Of a stretch of 64,000 bases of DNA, positions 28,054 through 37,470 are shown one piece after another. Numbering within the stretch: position 1 is the first letter of the stretch; every line of letters starts with the position of its first letter. Location: the NCBI RefSeq assembly GCF_007827275.1, contig NZ_VISE01000001.1, forward strand, positions 992,001 to 1,056,000. Direction: 5' to 3'. Made by a program: the position numbers and the translations under genes. Under the pieces are notes generated by a model. That model was not told where the DNA came from and did not search any database. It was given only the letters and a program-made list of their open reading frames with translations. The stretch comes from Gillisia sp. Hel_I_86 (GTDB taxonomy: Bacteria > Bacteroidota > Bacteroidia > Flavobacteriales > Flavobacteriaceae).

Positions 28054-29642
28054 AACTTTTCGCCGAACTAATAAGAACCTTGGATAGCACCAATAAAACT
28101 ACCCTTAAAGTAGAGGCGCTTACCCGTTATCTTAAGGAAGCTCCAGATAGGGATAAGGTATGGGCAATTGCCATTCTTTCTCACAGAAGGCCACCAAGAC
28201 CAGTAAATACTACCTTGTTGCGGGAATGGGCAACAGAGTTAGCAAATATTCCGCTTTGGTTGTTTGAAGAATCCTACCACATTGTTGGCGATCTGGCAGA
28301 GACGATAGCTTTAATAATTCCCACTTCCGATACTTCTTCAGATAAAAGTTTGAACCGGTTTCTTTTGGAGATCAAAGCACTAAAAGCTAAATCTGAAGAA
28401 GAAAAGAAGGAATATCTTCATAAAAACTGGCGGGAACTTAATTATTATGAACGTTTTGTTTTCAGCAAATTGATTACGGGAAGTTTTAGAATTGGAGTGA
28501 GCCAAAAATTGATGACCCGCGCACTGTCCAAAGCCACTAAAATAGATGAAGATATTCTTGCCTATAAATTAATGGGGAATTGGGAATCTACAGAAATTAC
28601 ATTTACACAGCTTGTACTGGAAGAAAACGAAGAAGATTATTTATCTAAACCCTATCCTTTTTATCTGGCTTATGGCTTGGAAGGAAGCATAGAGGAACTT
28701 GGAAATGTTAAGGATTGGAGTGCCGAGCACAAATGGGACGGAATCCGGTGCCAGGTGATTGTTCGGAATGACGAGTTATTTGTATGGAGCCGGGGAGAAG
28801 AGTTGGTAACCGATAAATACCCGGAATTTAAGGAATTTGTAGGTGTGCTCCCTAATGGAACGGTCATGGATGGGGAGATCTTACCTTTCCCTAATGGCGA
28901 AATAGGCACTTTTAACGACTTGCAAACCCGGATAGGAAGAAAAAACGTCTCCAAAGCTTTATTGAAAAAAACCCCGGTCATCTTAAAAGTATATGACCTT
29001 TTGGAGTGGGAAGGAAAAGATATTCGAACCGAAGCATTTAAGAAAAGACGGGAAATTTTGGAAAAGTTAGTTTCTGAAATTTCTTCTGAAAATATTCCGC
29101 TTCAGCTTTCAAAAAGTATATCTTTTGAAACTTGGGAGGAAGTAGCAAGAGAGCGGGAAAGATCGCGGGAAGAAAAATCTGAAGGATTAATGCTGAAGAA
29201 ATTGGATTCCCCCTACCTCGTGGGAAGAAAAAAAGGGGATTGGTGGAAGTGGAAAGTAGATCCTTTAACTATCGATGCCGTGCTTACCTATGCGATGCGT
29301 GGCCATGGAAGGCGTTCTAATTTATTTACAGATTACACCTTCGGCCTTTGGGACGAAGAAAAACAAGAACTGGTAACCTTTGCCAAAGCATATTCCGGAC
29401 TCACCGATGCCGAATTCAGAAAAGTAGATGCTTGGATCAAAAAAAATACACTCGAGCGTTTTGGCCCGGTTCGTAGCGTCACCCCACATCATGTGTTTGA
29501 AATTGCTTTTGAGGGGATCGCAGAATCCAAAAGGCATAAAAGCGGAATAGCTACTAGGTTCCCCCGAATTTTAAGATGGAGACAAGACAAAAAAATTGAA
29601 GATGCTAATTCCTTAGAAGACCTTAAAGCACTCATTCCCTAA
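28050..29642 (+). CDS. ATP-dependent DNA ligase (LigC/Lig3-like, repair operon type)
   Basis: 530 residues. An N-terminal helical DNA-binding domain (about 1-190) precedes the nucleotidyltransferase core with the adenylation motif EHKWDGIRC (nucleophile Lys228), then MDGEIL (motif III region), EGLMLKK (motif IV) and WWKWKVDP (motif V), and the C-terminal OB domain (RFPRILRWRQDKK). This ATP-type enzyme is additional to the NAD-dependent replicative ligase expected elsewhere. It is translationally coupled to the exonuclease and followed 41 bases later by the Lhr helicase. It is the sealing enzyme of the cluster. Confidence 0.94.
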   Translation: MKLFAELIRTLDSTNKTTLKVEALTRYLKEAPDRDKVWAIAILSHRRPPRPVNTTLLREWATELANIPLWLFEESYHIVGDLAETIALIIPTSDTSSDKSLNRFLLEIKALKAKSEEEKKEYLHKNWRELNYYERFVFSKLITGSFRIGVSQKLMTRALSKATKIDEDILAYKLMGNWESTEITFTQLVLEENEEDYLSKPYPFYLAYGLEGSIEELGNVKDWSAEHKWDGIRCQVIVRNDELFVWSRGEELVTDKYPEFKEFVGVLPNGTVMDGEILPFPNGEIGTFNDLQTRIGRKNVSKALLKKTPVILKVYDLLEWEGKDIRTEAFKKRREILEKLVSEISSENIPLQLSKSISFETWEEVARERERSREEKSEGLMLKKLDSPYLVGRKKGDWWKWKVDPLTIDAVLTYAMRGHGRRSNLFTDYTFGLWDEEKQELVTFAKAYSGLTDAEFRKVDAWIKKNTLERFGPVRSVTPHHVFEIAFEGIAESKRHKSGIATRFPRILRWRQDKKIEDANSLEDLKALIP

Positions 29643-29683
29643 AGAATGGCCAAAAACATTTAAAATAAGTAGAATGATTCAGT

Positions 29684-32206
29684 ATGAAAAGTAAGGAGGT
29701 GAAATTAAAAAAAACTGAACTTTACGATCTTGGAAAAGATTGGTTTAAGGATCAAGGTTGGAAGCCTTTCCCTTTTCAAACCCAAACTTGGAAAACTTAC
29801 CTTCAGAATAAAAACGGACTTTTAAATGCGCCTACAGGGAGCGGTAAGACCTATGCATTGTGGGTGCCCATCGTCTTGGAATACATCAAGAAAAACCCAG
29901 ATTATAAGTCCAAACATAAAAAAGGCTTAAAAGCGATCTGGATCACTCCCTTGCGGGCACTTTCTGTGGAAATTGAACAATCTGCCAGAAGGTTTGCCGA
30001 AGAAATGGGCACTCAGCTAACAGTAGGAATTAGAACCGGGGATACCTCCCAAAAAGAACGTACTGCACAAAAGCGAATGATGCCAGATTTGCTGATCACA
30101 ACGCCGGAAAGCTTACAGTTATTATTGTCCTCTAAAGGATATGATAAAACCTTTAAAGATCTCAATGCGATTGTAATGGATGAATGGCACGAATTGTTGG
30201 GCACCAAACGAGGAGTGCAGGTAGAATTGGGATTGTCCAGACTAAAAATAATTTCTCCAAAAATGAAGATCTGGGGCATCTCTGCAACCATTGGAAACCT
30301 GCAAGAAGCGAGAGAAGTTTTATTGGGGCCAGATTCCGAAGCCTTTAAAAATTCAGAATTGATACGAGCCGAACTCAACAAAAAAATCTCTGTAAAATCG
30401 ATTATTCCCGCTAAAATGGAAAAATTTCCATGGCGCGGGCATTTAGGATTGCACTTAATTGCAGAGGTAGTTCCAATTATCAACAATTCAAGAACAACTT
30501 TAATATTTACCAATACCCGGTCGCAATGCGAGTTGTGGTTTCAGAGATTGATGGAGAAATATCCTGAATTTGCCGGCGATGTTGCGATGCATCATGGAAG
30601 TATCAATAAAGAAACGAGGCTTTGGGTAGAACAGGCCATTAGAAATGAATCCCTAAAAGCGGTGGTTTGCACTTCTAGTTTAGATCTGGGAGTAGATTTT
30701 GCGCCTGTGGAAACCATCATTCAGATTGGTGGTCCCAAAGGGGTGGCACGGTTTATTCAGCGGGCTGGAAGGAGCGGACATCAACCCGGAAAGGAAAGTG
30801 TGATCTATTTTTTCCCAACACATGCTATAGAGTTGATCGAGGCTTCTGCTTTACAAAAGGCGGTAAATAAAACGGTGGTGGAAGACAGGATTCCCTATTT
30901 ATTGAGTTTCGATGTTCTGGTACAGTACCTTACCACTTTAGCCGTTTCCAACGGATTTTTTCCAGCCGAAATCTACCCAGAAATAAAATCCACTTTTTGT
31001 TTTCAAGGAATTACAGAAGAGCAGTGGCTTTGGGTGCTTAATTTTATAACCAAGGGTAGCCAGAGTTTACAAGCCTACGATGAGTATAAGAAAGTGGAGA
31101 TTGAAGAGGATGGAAGATTTAAGGTGAACGACCGCGGTGTTGCAATGCGCCATCGCTTGCAAATTGGAACCATAGTGGGCGATGCCGTACTTAGCGTAAA
31201 ATATATGAAAGGTGGCTTTATTGGCAGTATTGAGGAATGGTTTATTTCGAAATTAAATCCGGGAGATGTATTTACGTTTGCAGGTAGAAATCTGGAACTG
31301 GTACTTATTAAAAACATGCAAGTAATCGTGAAGTCATCTAAAAGCAAGACCTCTCGCGTGCCAAGCTGGCAAGGAGGAAGAATGACTTTTTCTGCACAGA
31401 TGAGTGAATTGCTTCGCGAGGAAATGTATGAAGCTTCAGCTTCGGTAAAGAATGCTTCAAAAAAAGAGATCAACAAGGGAAAAGGATCAAAATTTTCAGA
31501 AGAACTTATTGCCCTGGCACCTATTTTTAAGAGACAATTAAAAGAATCCATCATTCCAAATAACGAAGAATTCTTGATTGAAACCTTTAGAACAAGGGAA
31601 GGGTATCATGCCATTTTTTATCCTTTTGAAGGCAGATTTGTGCATGAAGCTTTAGGCAGTTTGTTGGCATATCGAATCAGTTTGTTATTGCCTATTAGTT
31701 TTACTTTGGCTTTTAACGATTACGGTTTCGAGTTACTTTCCGACCAGGAAATCGATATGAAACAAGTATTGGATAACGATCTTTTTTCTGCGGAATATTT
31801 AATGGACGATTTGTACAAGAGTTTAAATGCCACAGAGATGGCGAGAAGAAAATTTAGGGATGTAGCCGTAATTGCAGGCTTGGTGTTTACGGGCTACCCA
31901 AATAAATTGATCAAGACCAAACATTTGCAATCCAATTCCCAATTGCTTTTTAGTGTATTCAGGGATTATGAGCCAGATAATTTGTTGTTTTTACAGGCAT
32001 TTAGGGAAACTTTTGAGCACCAATTGGAAGAAGGCCGATTGCGAAAGGCATTAGAACGAATTTCCAGACAAGAAATAATATGGAAAGCTTGTAAAAAACC
32101 AACGCCGTTTTCTTTTCCTATAATTACAGATAGGTTACGGGAAAAATTAACCTCAGAAAAGGTGGAAGACCGTATTCGAAAAATGCTGAAATCGCTTGAA
32201 AAGTGA
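29684..32206 (+). CDS. Ligase-associated DEXH helicase (Lhr-Core type)
   Basis: 840-residue superfamily 2 3'-5' helicase/ATPase. Walker A APTGSGKT (about 49-56), DEWH box in VMDEWHELLG (about 165), GISATIGNL (motif III), CTSSLDLGVDF and FIQRAGRSGHQPG (motifs V and VI). The region beyond about residue 480 contains the Lhr winged-helix and Lhr-specific barrel domains; length matches Lhr-Core, without the long C-terminal extension of Lhr-Large. It lies between the ligase gene and pdeM. Context and family indicate ssDNA translocation and unwinding of RNA:DNA or DNA duplexes in damage repair. Confidence 0.94.
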   Translation: MKSKEVKLKKTELYDLGKDWFKDQGWKPFPFQTQTWKTYLQNKNGLLNAPTGSGKTYALWVPIVLEYIKKNPDYKSKHKKGLKAIWITPLRALSVEIEQSARRFAEEMGTQLTVGIRTGDTSQKERTAQKRMMPDLLITTPESLQLLLSSKGYDKTFKDLNAIVMDEWHELLGTKRGVQVELGLSRLKIISPKMKIWGISATIGNLQEAREVLLGPDSEAFKNSELIRAELNKKISVKSIIPAKMEKFPWRGHLGLHLIAEVVPIINNSRTTLIFTNTRSQCELWFQRLMEKYPEFAGDVAMHHGSINKETRLWVEQAIRNESLKAVVCTSSLDLGVDFAPVETIIQIGGPKGVARFIQRAGRSGHQPGKESVIYFFPTHAIELIEASALQKAVNKTVVEDRIPYLLSFDVLVQYLTTLAVSNGFFPAEIYPEIKSTFCFQGITEEQWLWVLNFITKGSQSLQAYDEYKKVEIEEDGRFKVNDRGVAMRHRLQIGTIVGDAVLSVKYMKGGFIGSIEEWFISKLNPGDVFTFAGRNLELVLIKNMQVIVKSSKSKTSRVPSWQGGRMTFSAQMSELLREEMYEASASVKNASKKEINKGKGSKFSEELIALAPIFKRQLKESIIPNNEEFLIETFRTREGYHAIFYPFEGRFVHEALGSLLAYRISLLLPISFTLAFNDYGFELLSDQEIDMKQVLDNDLFSAEYLMDDLYKSLNATEMARRKFRDVAVIAGLVFTGYPNKLIKTKHLQSNSQLLFSVFRDYEPDNLLFLQAFRETFEHQLEEGRLRKALERISRQEIIWKACKKPTPFSFPIITDRLREKLTSEKVEDRIRKMLKSLEK

Positions 32207-32219
32207 TTAAATTTACTGC

Positions 32220-32855
32220 GTGTTAGAAAATATCCAATTAGGCGATCAGCATTTTATATTACACCCTTCTGGAGTGATGTTCTGGGAAGAGCAAGAAATA
32301 CTGCTTATAAGCGATGTGCATTTAGGGAAGATTTCGCATTTCAGGAAATTCGGAAGCGCTGTGCCTTACGCCGCGATTTCAGAAAATTTCAAAAATTTAA
32401 CCATAGCAGTAGATTTTTTCGCTCCCAAAATCATTTGTTTTCTGGGTGATCTTTTTCATAGTTCTTTGAATGTAGAATGGGATCTATTCACAGATTGGGC
32501 AACCAAAACTAGTGCTTCAATTGTTCTAGTGGCTGGGAATCATGATATTATTTCAGGATTAAAATATGAAGCTCTTGGGATTAAAATATTTTCGGAAATT
32601 ATTCAAAATAACATTTTGTTAACCCACCATCCTGAAGAACGAGATGGGTTTTACAACATTTGCGGACACCTGCACCCAGGTTTCAAATTGAAGGGAGTTG
32701 GACGACAAATGGTAAAATTGCGATGTTTTTACCAAAACCAACAACAATTAATTATGCCTGCATTTGGGGAATTTACTGGGAATTTTTGGATTTCGCCCAA
32801 TGAAGGTGACCGTGTATTTGCAATAACTAAAAAAGAAGTAATTTTAGTTTACTAA
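32220..32855 (+). CDS. pdeM: Ligase-associated metallophosphoesterase/endonuclease PdeM
   Basis: 211-residue calcineurin-like phosphoesterase, GTG start 13 bases after the helicase stop. The binuclear metal set is complete: D32/H34 in SDVHLGK, D77 in FLGDLFH, N107/H108 in AGNHDI, H136 in THHPEE and H150/H152 in CGHLHPG. The closest characterised relative by context is the Mn-dependent MPE endonuclease of Pseudomonas putida, encoded with Exo, Lig and Lhr. It probably nicks or processes DNA for the ligase. It is the last of the four core genes; a membrane-protein gene follows 16 bases later. Confidence 0.9.
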   Translation: MLENIQLGDQHFILHPSGVMFWEEQEILLISDVHLGKISHFRKFGSAVPYAAISENFKNLTIAVDFFAPKIICFLGDLFHSSLNVEWDLFTDWATKTSASIVLVAGNHDIISGLKYEALGIKIFSEIIQNNILLTHHPEERDGFYNICGHLHPGFKLKGVGRQMVKLRCFYQNQQQLIMPAFGEFTGNFWISPNEGDRVFAITKKEVILVY

Positions 32856-32871
32856 CCAAAAGCTCATCAAA

Positions 32872-33666
32872 ATGAACGGGAATTATTCGGTGTTAAATTT
32901 ATTGTCTGTCCTGTTCACCATAATGATGAGTTATTTCTCTCAAATTCTTAGGCTTAATAATAACACTATAAGAGAGCTTAGTTTGGAAAACGATACGCTG
33001 TTTACACCATCCGGGTTTACATTTGCCATTTGGGGAATAATTTATATTGGCTTGTTAATAATGGCTGGTCATCAATTATATAGAACTTTTATAAATGACG
33101 AGGACGAATTGAACTTTCAAACAGGACCTTGGTTTATTATCGCAAATGTTGCAAATGCTCTTTGGGTGATCGTTTGGCTATATGAGTACGCTATTTTATC
33201 GGTGTTTTTTATGCTCATTATTTTATTTAGTCTCATAAAATTAATCCTACTTAATAATATGGAACGTTGGGATGCCCCCTTTAAAACCATTGCATTTTTT
33301 TGGTGGCCCATTTGCTTGTATTCTGGGTGGATCACTGTGGCGACAATTGCAAATATTTCTTCGGTGCTTGTAAAATATGACTGGAATGGCTGGGGACTGA
33401 GTGAACCGCTATGGGCAACTATTATGATTGTAGTTGCGCTGCTTATTAATCTACTAATGATCTACACAAGAAATATGCGGGAATTTGCACTGGTTGGGGT
33501 TTGGGCATTTATTGGGATTTATTTCAAAAACATGGCACAAGAGCCTAATGTGGCTTATGTTGCCATGGGTGCTGCCATCTTAGTGTTTTTGAATATCGCA
33601 TACCATGGGTTTGTAAACAGAAAGACCAACCCCATGTACAAATTGGTAAACGGGAAGTTGCTTTAG
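32872..33666 (+). CDS. Multi-pass membrane protein, TspO/tryptophan-rich sensory-like
   Basis: 264 residues with about seven hydrophobic helices and many Trp residues. The segment LFTPSGFTFAIWGIIYIGL resembles the TspO/MBR 'P-x-G/FxFxxxW' region, and later helices (FIIANVANALWVIVWLYEY, FFWWPICLYSGWITVATIA) follow the same Trp-rich style, but the protein is longer than a classical five-helix TspO. Ligand and function are unknown; porphyrin binding is only a family-level guess. It starts 16 bases after pdeM, so it is probably on the repair-operon mRNA, which is odd for a membrane protein. Confidence 0.65.
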   Translation: MNGNYSVLNLLSVLFTIMMSYFSQILRLNNNTIRELSLENDTLFTPSGFTFAIWGIIYIGLLIMAGHQLYRTFINDEDELNFQTGPWFIIANVANALWVIVWLYEYAILSVFFMLIILFSLIKLILLNNMERWDAPFKTIAFFWWPICLYSGWITVATIANISSVLVKYDWNGWGLSEPLWATIMIVVALLINLLMIYTRNMREFALVGVWAFIGIYFKNMAQEPNVAYVAMGAAILVFLNIAYHGFVNRKTNPMYKLVNGKLL

Positions 33667-33721
33667 CTCCTTAAAGCTCAAATTAATTTGAACTGGAAAA
33701 ATACAAATAATCATTAAACTT

Positions 33722-33752
33722 TTGTGAGGGAACTAGCGAGGGATTATCTTTG
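33722..33752 (+). promoter_or_regulatory. mfd promoter, nearly leaderless
   Basis: TTG at 33722-33724, 20-bp spacer and TATCTTTG at 33745-33752, a full match to the Bacteroidota consensus. The mfd ATG is only 5 bases past the -7 box, so the mRNA should begin at or next to the start codon. Confidence 0.65.
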
Positions 33753-33757
33753 CACCA

Positions 33758-36700
33758 ATGAGTAAGTCTACTATTGCCCAAACCTTTGCAAAGTCTCTGC
33801 AACAGCAGAAACTTGGGGATTTTATTGCCTCTTCTGAAAAAAACAATTCGAAAGTTCAATTAAAAGGCCTTGTAGGATCGGCATTATCCTATGTGATCTC
33901 GAATGCTTTTGAAGAAGCTGAGAGTCCGTTTTTGCTGATTTTCAACGATAAGGAGGAAGCTGCCTATTATTTGAACGATCTGGAACAATTAATGGGTGAT
34001 AAAAATGTACTTTTTTATCCCGGGAGTTATCGTAGGCCTTACGAATTGGAAGAGACCGACAATGCCAATGTGCTTTTGCGGGCGGAAGTTTTAAACAGGA
34101 TCAATTCCAGAAAGAAACCGGCACTTATTGTTACCTATCCAGATGCGTTGTTCGAAAAAGTGGTGACCAGAAAAGAGCTCGAAAAAAGCACATTGAAGAT
34201 CTCTGTCAACGATCAGCTTTCTTTGGATTTTGTGAATGAAGTGCTATTTGAATATAAGTTCAAAAGAGTGGATTTTGTGACAGAACCGGGAGAGTTTTCG
34301 GTGAGAGGTGGAATTATAGATGTGTTTTCTTTCAGTAACGACGAACCATATAGAATAGAATTTTTTGGAGATGAGGTAGATAGCATTCGGAGTTTCGATG
34401 TGGAAACGCAACTCTCTACAGATAAGGTGAAGAAGATATCGGTGATGCCCAATGTGGAGCATAAGCGCCTTGATGAGGTGCGGGAAAGCTTCTTGAAATA
34501 TGTTTCATCTAAAACAGTGGTACTTATCAAAAATGCTGAGTTACTGGCTGGAGCTATGGACAAGCTTTTCCAAAAGGCGGAAGATGCCTTTGGCAAGCTT
34601 TCAGAAGAAATAAAGCATAATACCCCAGAAGAATTATTTTGCACTTCAGGTTTGCTTACAACTCAATTAGAAGAATTTAAGGTGGTGGACTTAGGAACGT
34701 CCAATTTACGTCATCCTGTTCCGACAGCTATCGGAATTGTTTCAGGATCCAATCAGAAAAAGACCCTGAATCAAGTTCAGGGTGACGCTTCAATAATAGA
34801 ATTCCATACCAAGCCGCAACCTTCGTTCAATAAACAATTCGAATTATTGATCGATAATTTAATTGAAAATCACGAGGAAGGGTATACCAATTATATTTTT
34901 TGTGTAAGCGAGCAACAGGCAAAGCGTTTCCACGATATTTTTGAAGATCAGGATCGGGAAGTGAAATATCACACAGTGGTGCTTTCTATGTATCAAGGCT
35001 TTATAGATCCAGATTCTAAGATGGTTTGCTATACAGATCATCAAATCTTTGAGCGCTACCATAAATTCCATTTAAAGAATGGTTATGCCAAAAAACAGGC
35101 CATCACTATAAAAGAATTGACCAATTTAGAAGTAGGGGATTATGTAACCCATATCGATCACGGAATTGGAAAGTTTGGCGGACTTCAAAAAATAGATGTT
35201 GAAGGAAAAATGCAGGAAGCCATCAAATTGTTTTATGGAGAAAGGGATATTTTATACCTCAGTATTCATTCGCTTCATAAAATTTCCAAATTCAATGGAA
35301 AAGATGGGAAACCACCAAAAATATATAAATTAGGTAGTAATGCCTGGAAAAGTTTAAAGCAGAAAACAAAAGCCAGGGTAAAACATATCGCGTATAATTT
35401 AATTGAATTGTATGCGAAAAGACGAACTCAGGAAGGATTTCAATATGGGCCAGACTCTTATTTGCAATTGGAGCTGGAAGCTTCATTTTTATATGAAGAC
35501 ACACCAGATCAAAGTACAGCAACTGCAGATGTGAAGGAAGACATGGAAAGCCCAAGGCCAATGGATAGATTGGTTTGTGGCGATGTAGGTTTTGGAAAAA
35601 CAGAAGTGGCTATTCGTGCGGCTTTTAAAGCGGTAGATAATGGAAAGCAAGTGGCTATTTTAGTGCCGACTACCATTTTGGCATTTCAGCATCATAAAAC
35701 TTTTACCGAACGATTAAAGGATTTCCCCGTAACGGTAGATTATTTAAACAGGTTTAGAACGGCAAAAGAACGTAGGGAAACTCTGGAAGATCTTGAAAAA
35801 GGGAAAGTCGATATTATTATAGGAACGCATCAATTAGTGAACAAAGCCGTAAAATTTAAAGATTTGGGCTTATTGATCGTAGATGAAGAACAAAAATTTG
35901 GAGTAGCAGTAAAGGATAAACTGAAAACCATCAAAGAGAATGTTGATACGCTTACTTTAACTGCAACGCCTATTCCGCGTACGCTTCAATTTAGTTTGAT
36001 GGCGGCGAGGGATCTTTCCACTATCACCACTCCGCCGCCCAACAGATATCCTATCGAGACCAATGTAATTCGGTTTGGAGAAGAGACTATTCGAGATGCG
36101 GTTACTTATGAAATTCAGCGTGGAGGGCAGGTGTTCTTTATTCATAATAGGATTGAAAATATCAAGGAAGTTGCCGGGATGATCCAGCGCTTGGTGCCGG
36201 ATGCCAAAGTTGGTGTGGGCCATGGGCAAATGGAAGGGAAAAAACTCGAGAAACTGATGTTGAGTTTTATGAACGGGGAGTTCGATGTACTTGTTTCTAC
36301 TACGATTGTTGAAAGCGGATTGGATGTGACCAATGCCAATACCATTTTTATCAATAACGCGAATAACTTCGGGTTATCAGATCTGCACCAGATGAGGGGA
36401 CGGGTTGGGCGAAGCAATAAAAAGGCGTTTTGTTACTTTATTACCCCGCCATATTCTGCAATGACCGATGACGCTAGAAAAAGGATCACAGCATTAGAGC
36501 AATTCTCGGAGTTGGGAAGCGGGATCAACATTGCGATGAAAGATCTTGAAATTCGCGGTGCAGGAGATCTTTTGGGAGGAGAGCAAAGCGGATTTATGAA
36601 TGAAATCGGCTTTGATACCTATCAGAAAATATTGAATGAAGCTATTGAAGAATTGAAAGAAAATGAATTCAAGGACCTTTATGAGGATACCGAGGATGTA

Positions 36701-37210
36701 GATGATAAGGTGTACGTGAAAGATGCACAAATCGATACCGACTTTGAACTGTTGTTCCCGGATGATTATATCAATAACATTACAGAACGACTGAACCTTT
36801 ATACGCAATTAAATAATATTAAATCTGAAGAAGAGCTTCTTAAGTTTGAAGCTGATCTGGAAGACCGATTTGGAGAATTGCCAACACAGGCGATAGATCT
36901 TTTAAACAGTGTGCGCATCAAATGGATCGCAGCTCACATTGGTTTGGAGAAAGTGATTATGAAACATGGAAAATTCATTGGGTATTTCCTTTCAGATCAG
37001 CAATCCAGATTCTATCAGACACCAATTTTTACCAAGGTATTACAATATGTGCAAACACATTCGCATTCCTGCACCATGAAAGAAAAACAAACCAGGGCAG
37101 GATTGCGATTATTATTAACTTTTGAAAAAATAACCTCTATAGATCGGGCTTTAAAAGTTTTACAGCCCTTGGATTTTAGGGTGAAAGTGGAGGAAGAGGC
37201 GAAAGTATAA
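33758..37210 (+). CDS. mfd: Transcription-repair coupling factor Mfd
   Basis: Removes stalled RNA polymerase from lesions and recruits UvrA. 1150 residues. UvrB-like N-terminal module (about 1-300), RNA-polymerase-interacting CarD-like domain (about 455-555; GDYVTHIDHGIGKFGGLQK), RecG-like translocase with Walker A CGDVGFGKTE (about 605-614), DEEQ (about 709), TLTATPIPRTL and QMRGRVGRS, and the C-terminal TRCF domain. Oddity: residues 318-343 (34710-34786) are encoded by an intergenic palindromic repeat element inserted in frame between the UvrB-like and RID modules; the frame stays open and all motifs are intact, so the protein is probably functional. Confidence 0.96.
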   Translation: MSKSTIAQTFAKSLQQQKLGDFIASSEKNNSKVQLKGLVGSALSYVISNAFEEAESPFLLIFNDKEEAAYYLNDLEQLMGDKNVLFYPGSYRRPYELEETDNANVLLRAEVLNRINSRKKPALIVTYPDALFEKVVTRKELEKSTLKISVNDQLSLDFVNEVLFEYKFKRVDFVTEPGEFSVRGGIIDVFSFSNDEPYRIEFFGDEVDSIRSFDVETQLSTDKVKKISVMPNVEHKRLDEVRESFLKYVSSKTVVLIKNAELLAGAMDKLFQKAEDAFGKLSEEIKHNTPEELFCTSGLLTTQLEEFKVVDLGTSNLRHPVPTAIGIVSGSNQKKTLNQVQGDASIIEFHTKPQPSFNKQFELLIDNLIENHEEGYTNYIFCVSEQQAKRFHDIFEDQDREVKYHTVVLSMYQGFIDPDSKMVCYTDHQIFERYHKFHLKNGYAKKQAITIKELTNLEVGDYVTHIDHGIGKFGGLQKIDVEGKMQEAIKLFYGERDILYLSIHSLHKISKFNGKDGKPPKIYKLGSNAWKSLKQKTKARVKHIAYNLIELYAKRRTQEGFQYGPDSYLQLELEASFLYEDTPDQSTATADVKEDMESPRPMDRLVCGDVGFGKTEVAIRAAFKAVDNGKQVAILVPTTILAFQHHKTFTERLKDFPVTVDYLNRFRTAKERRETLEDLEKGKVDIIIGTHQLVNKAVKFKDLGLLIVDEEQKFGVAVKDKLKTIKENVDTLTLTATPIPRTLQFSLMAARDLSTITTPPPNRYPIETNVIRFGEETIRDAVTYEIQRGGQVFFIHNRIENIKEVAGMIQRLVPDAKVGVGHGQMEGKKLEKLMLSFMNGEFDVLVSTTIVESGLDVTNANTIFINNANNFGLSDLHQMRGRVGRSNKKAFCYFITPPYSAMTDDARKRITALEQFSELGSGINIAMKDLEIRGAGDLLGGEQSGFMNEIGFDTYQKILNEAIEELKENEFKDLYEDTEDVDDKVYVKDAQIDTDFELLFPDDYINNITERLNLYTQLNNIKSEEELLKFEADLEDRFGELPTQAIDLLNSVRIKWIAAHIGLEKVIMKHGKFIGYFLSDQQSRFYQTPIFTKVLQYVQTHSHSCTMKEKQTRAGLRLLLTFEKITSIDRALKVLQPLDFRVKVEEEAKV
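34710..34786 (+). repeat. Palindromic repeat element translated inside mfd
   Basis: 77-bp element with inverted ends GTCATCCTG and CAGGGTGAC. The right part is identical for 28 bases (34760-34787) to intergenic 48907-48934. The left part (CTGTTCCGA...GGAATTGTTTCA) matches intergenic 43585 onward and the reverse complement of 44730-44765. It adds about 26 residues to Mfd, including SGSNQKKTLNQVQGD. Confidence 0.9.
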
Positions 37211-37310
37211 CTTCTCGACTACGCTCGAAGTAATACAGTAAAAGTGAAACTGTAATAGACAAAAATGTCAGGTCGAGATCCGTGATAAAAAAATTATCCA
37301 GCGTAGGAAA

Positions 37311-37433
37311 TTGACGTGTTTTTTATATAAGCTGATGGGATGCTGAAACAAGTTCAGCATGACGACAATTCCGCATCGTCACCCTGAACTGGTTTCAGGG
37401 TCTTGGATTCACAAATAAATAAAAACACGTCAA
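37311..37433. repeat. 123-bp inverted-repeat element, copy 1
   Basis: Ends TTGACGTGTTTTTTAT and ATAAAAACACGTCAA form an imperfect terminal inverted repeat. Inside are two palindromes, GCTGAAACAAGTTCAGC and CCCTGAACTGGTTTCAGGG. The reverse complement occurs at 43676-43798 with the same length and few differences; similarity continues about 50 bp leftward (AATTATCCAGCGTAGGAAA). The whole gap 37211-37470 is repeat DNA and has no gene. Confidence 0.88.
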
Positions 37434-37470
37434 TGGTAGCGGAGTCGAAACCTATCCGGTTTGAGACCTA

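Noticed and set aside
27701-28093. 130-residue minus-strand frame opposite the exonuclease gene
   Set aside because: Antisense shadow of a well-supported gene; basic, Ser/Arg/His-rich composition with no family.
34710-34786. Chance similarity or sequencing chimera inside mfd
   Set aside because: A 28-base exact match plus a second matching half, correct inverted ends and an undisturbed frame make chance very unlikely; the frame-preserving insertion argues against a chimera.
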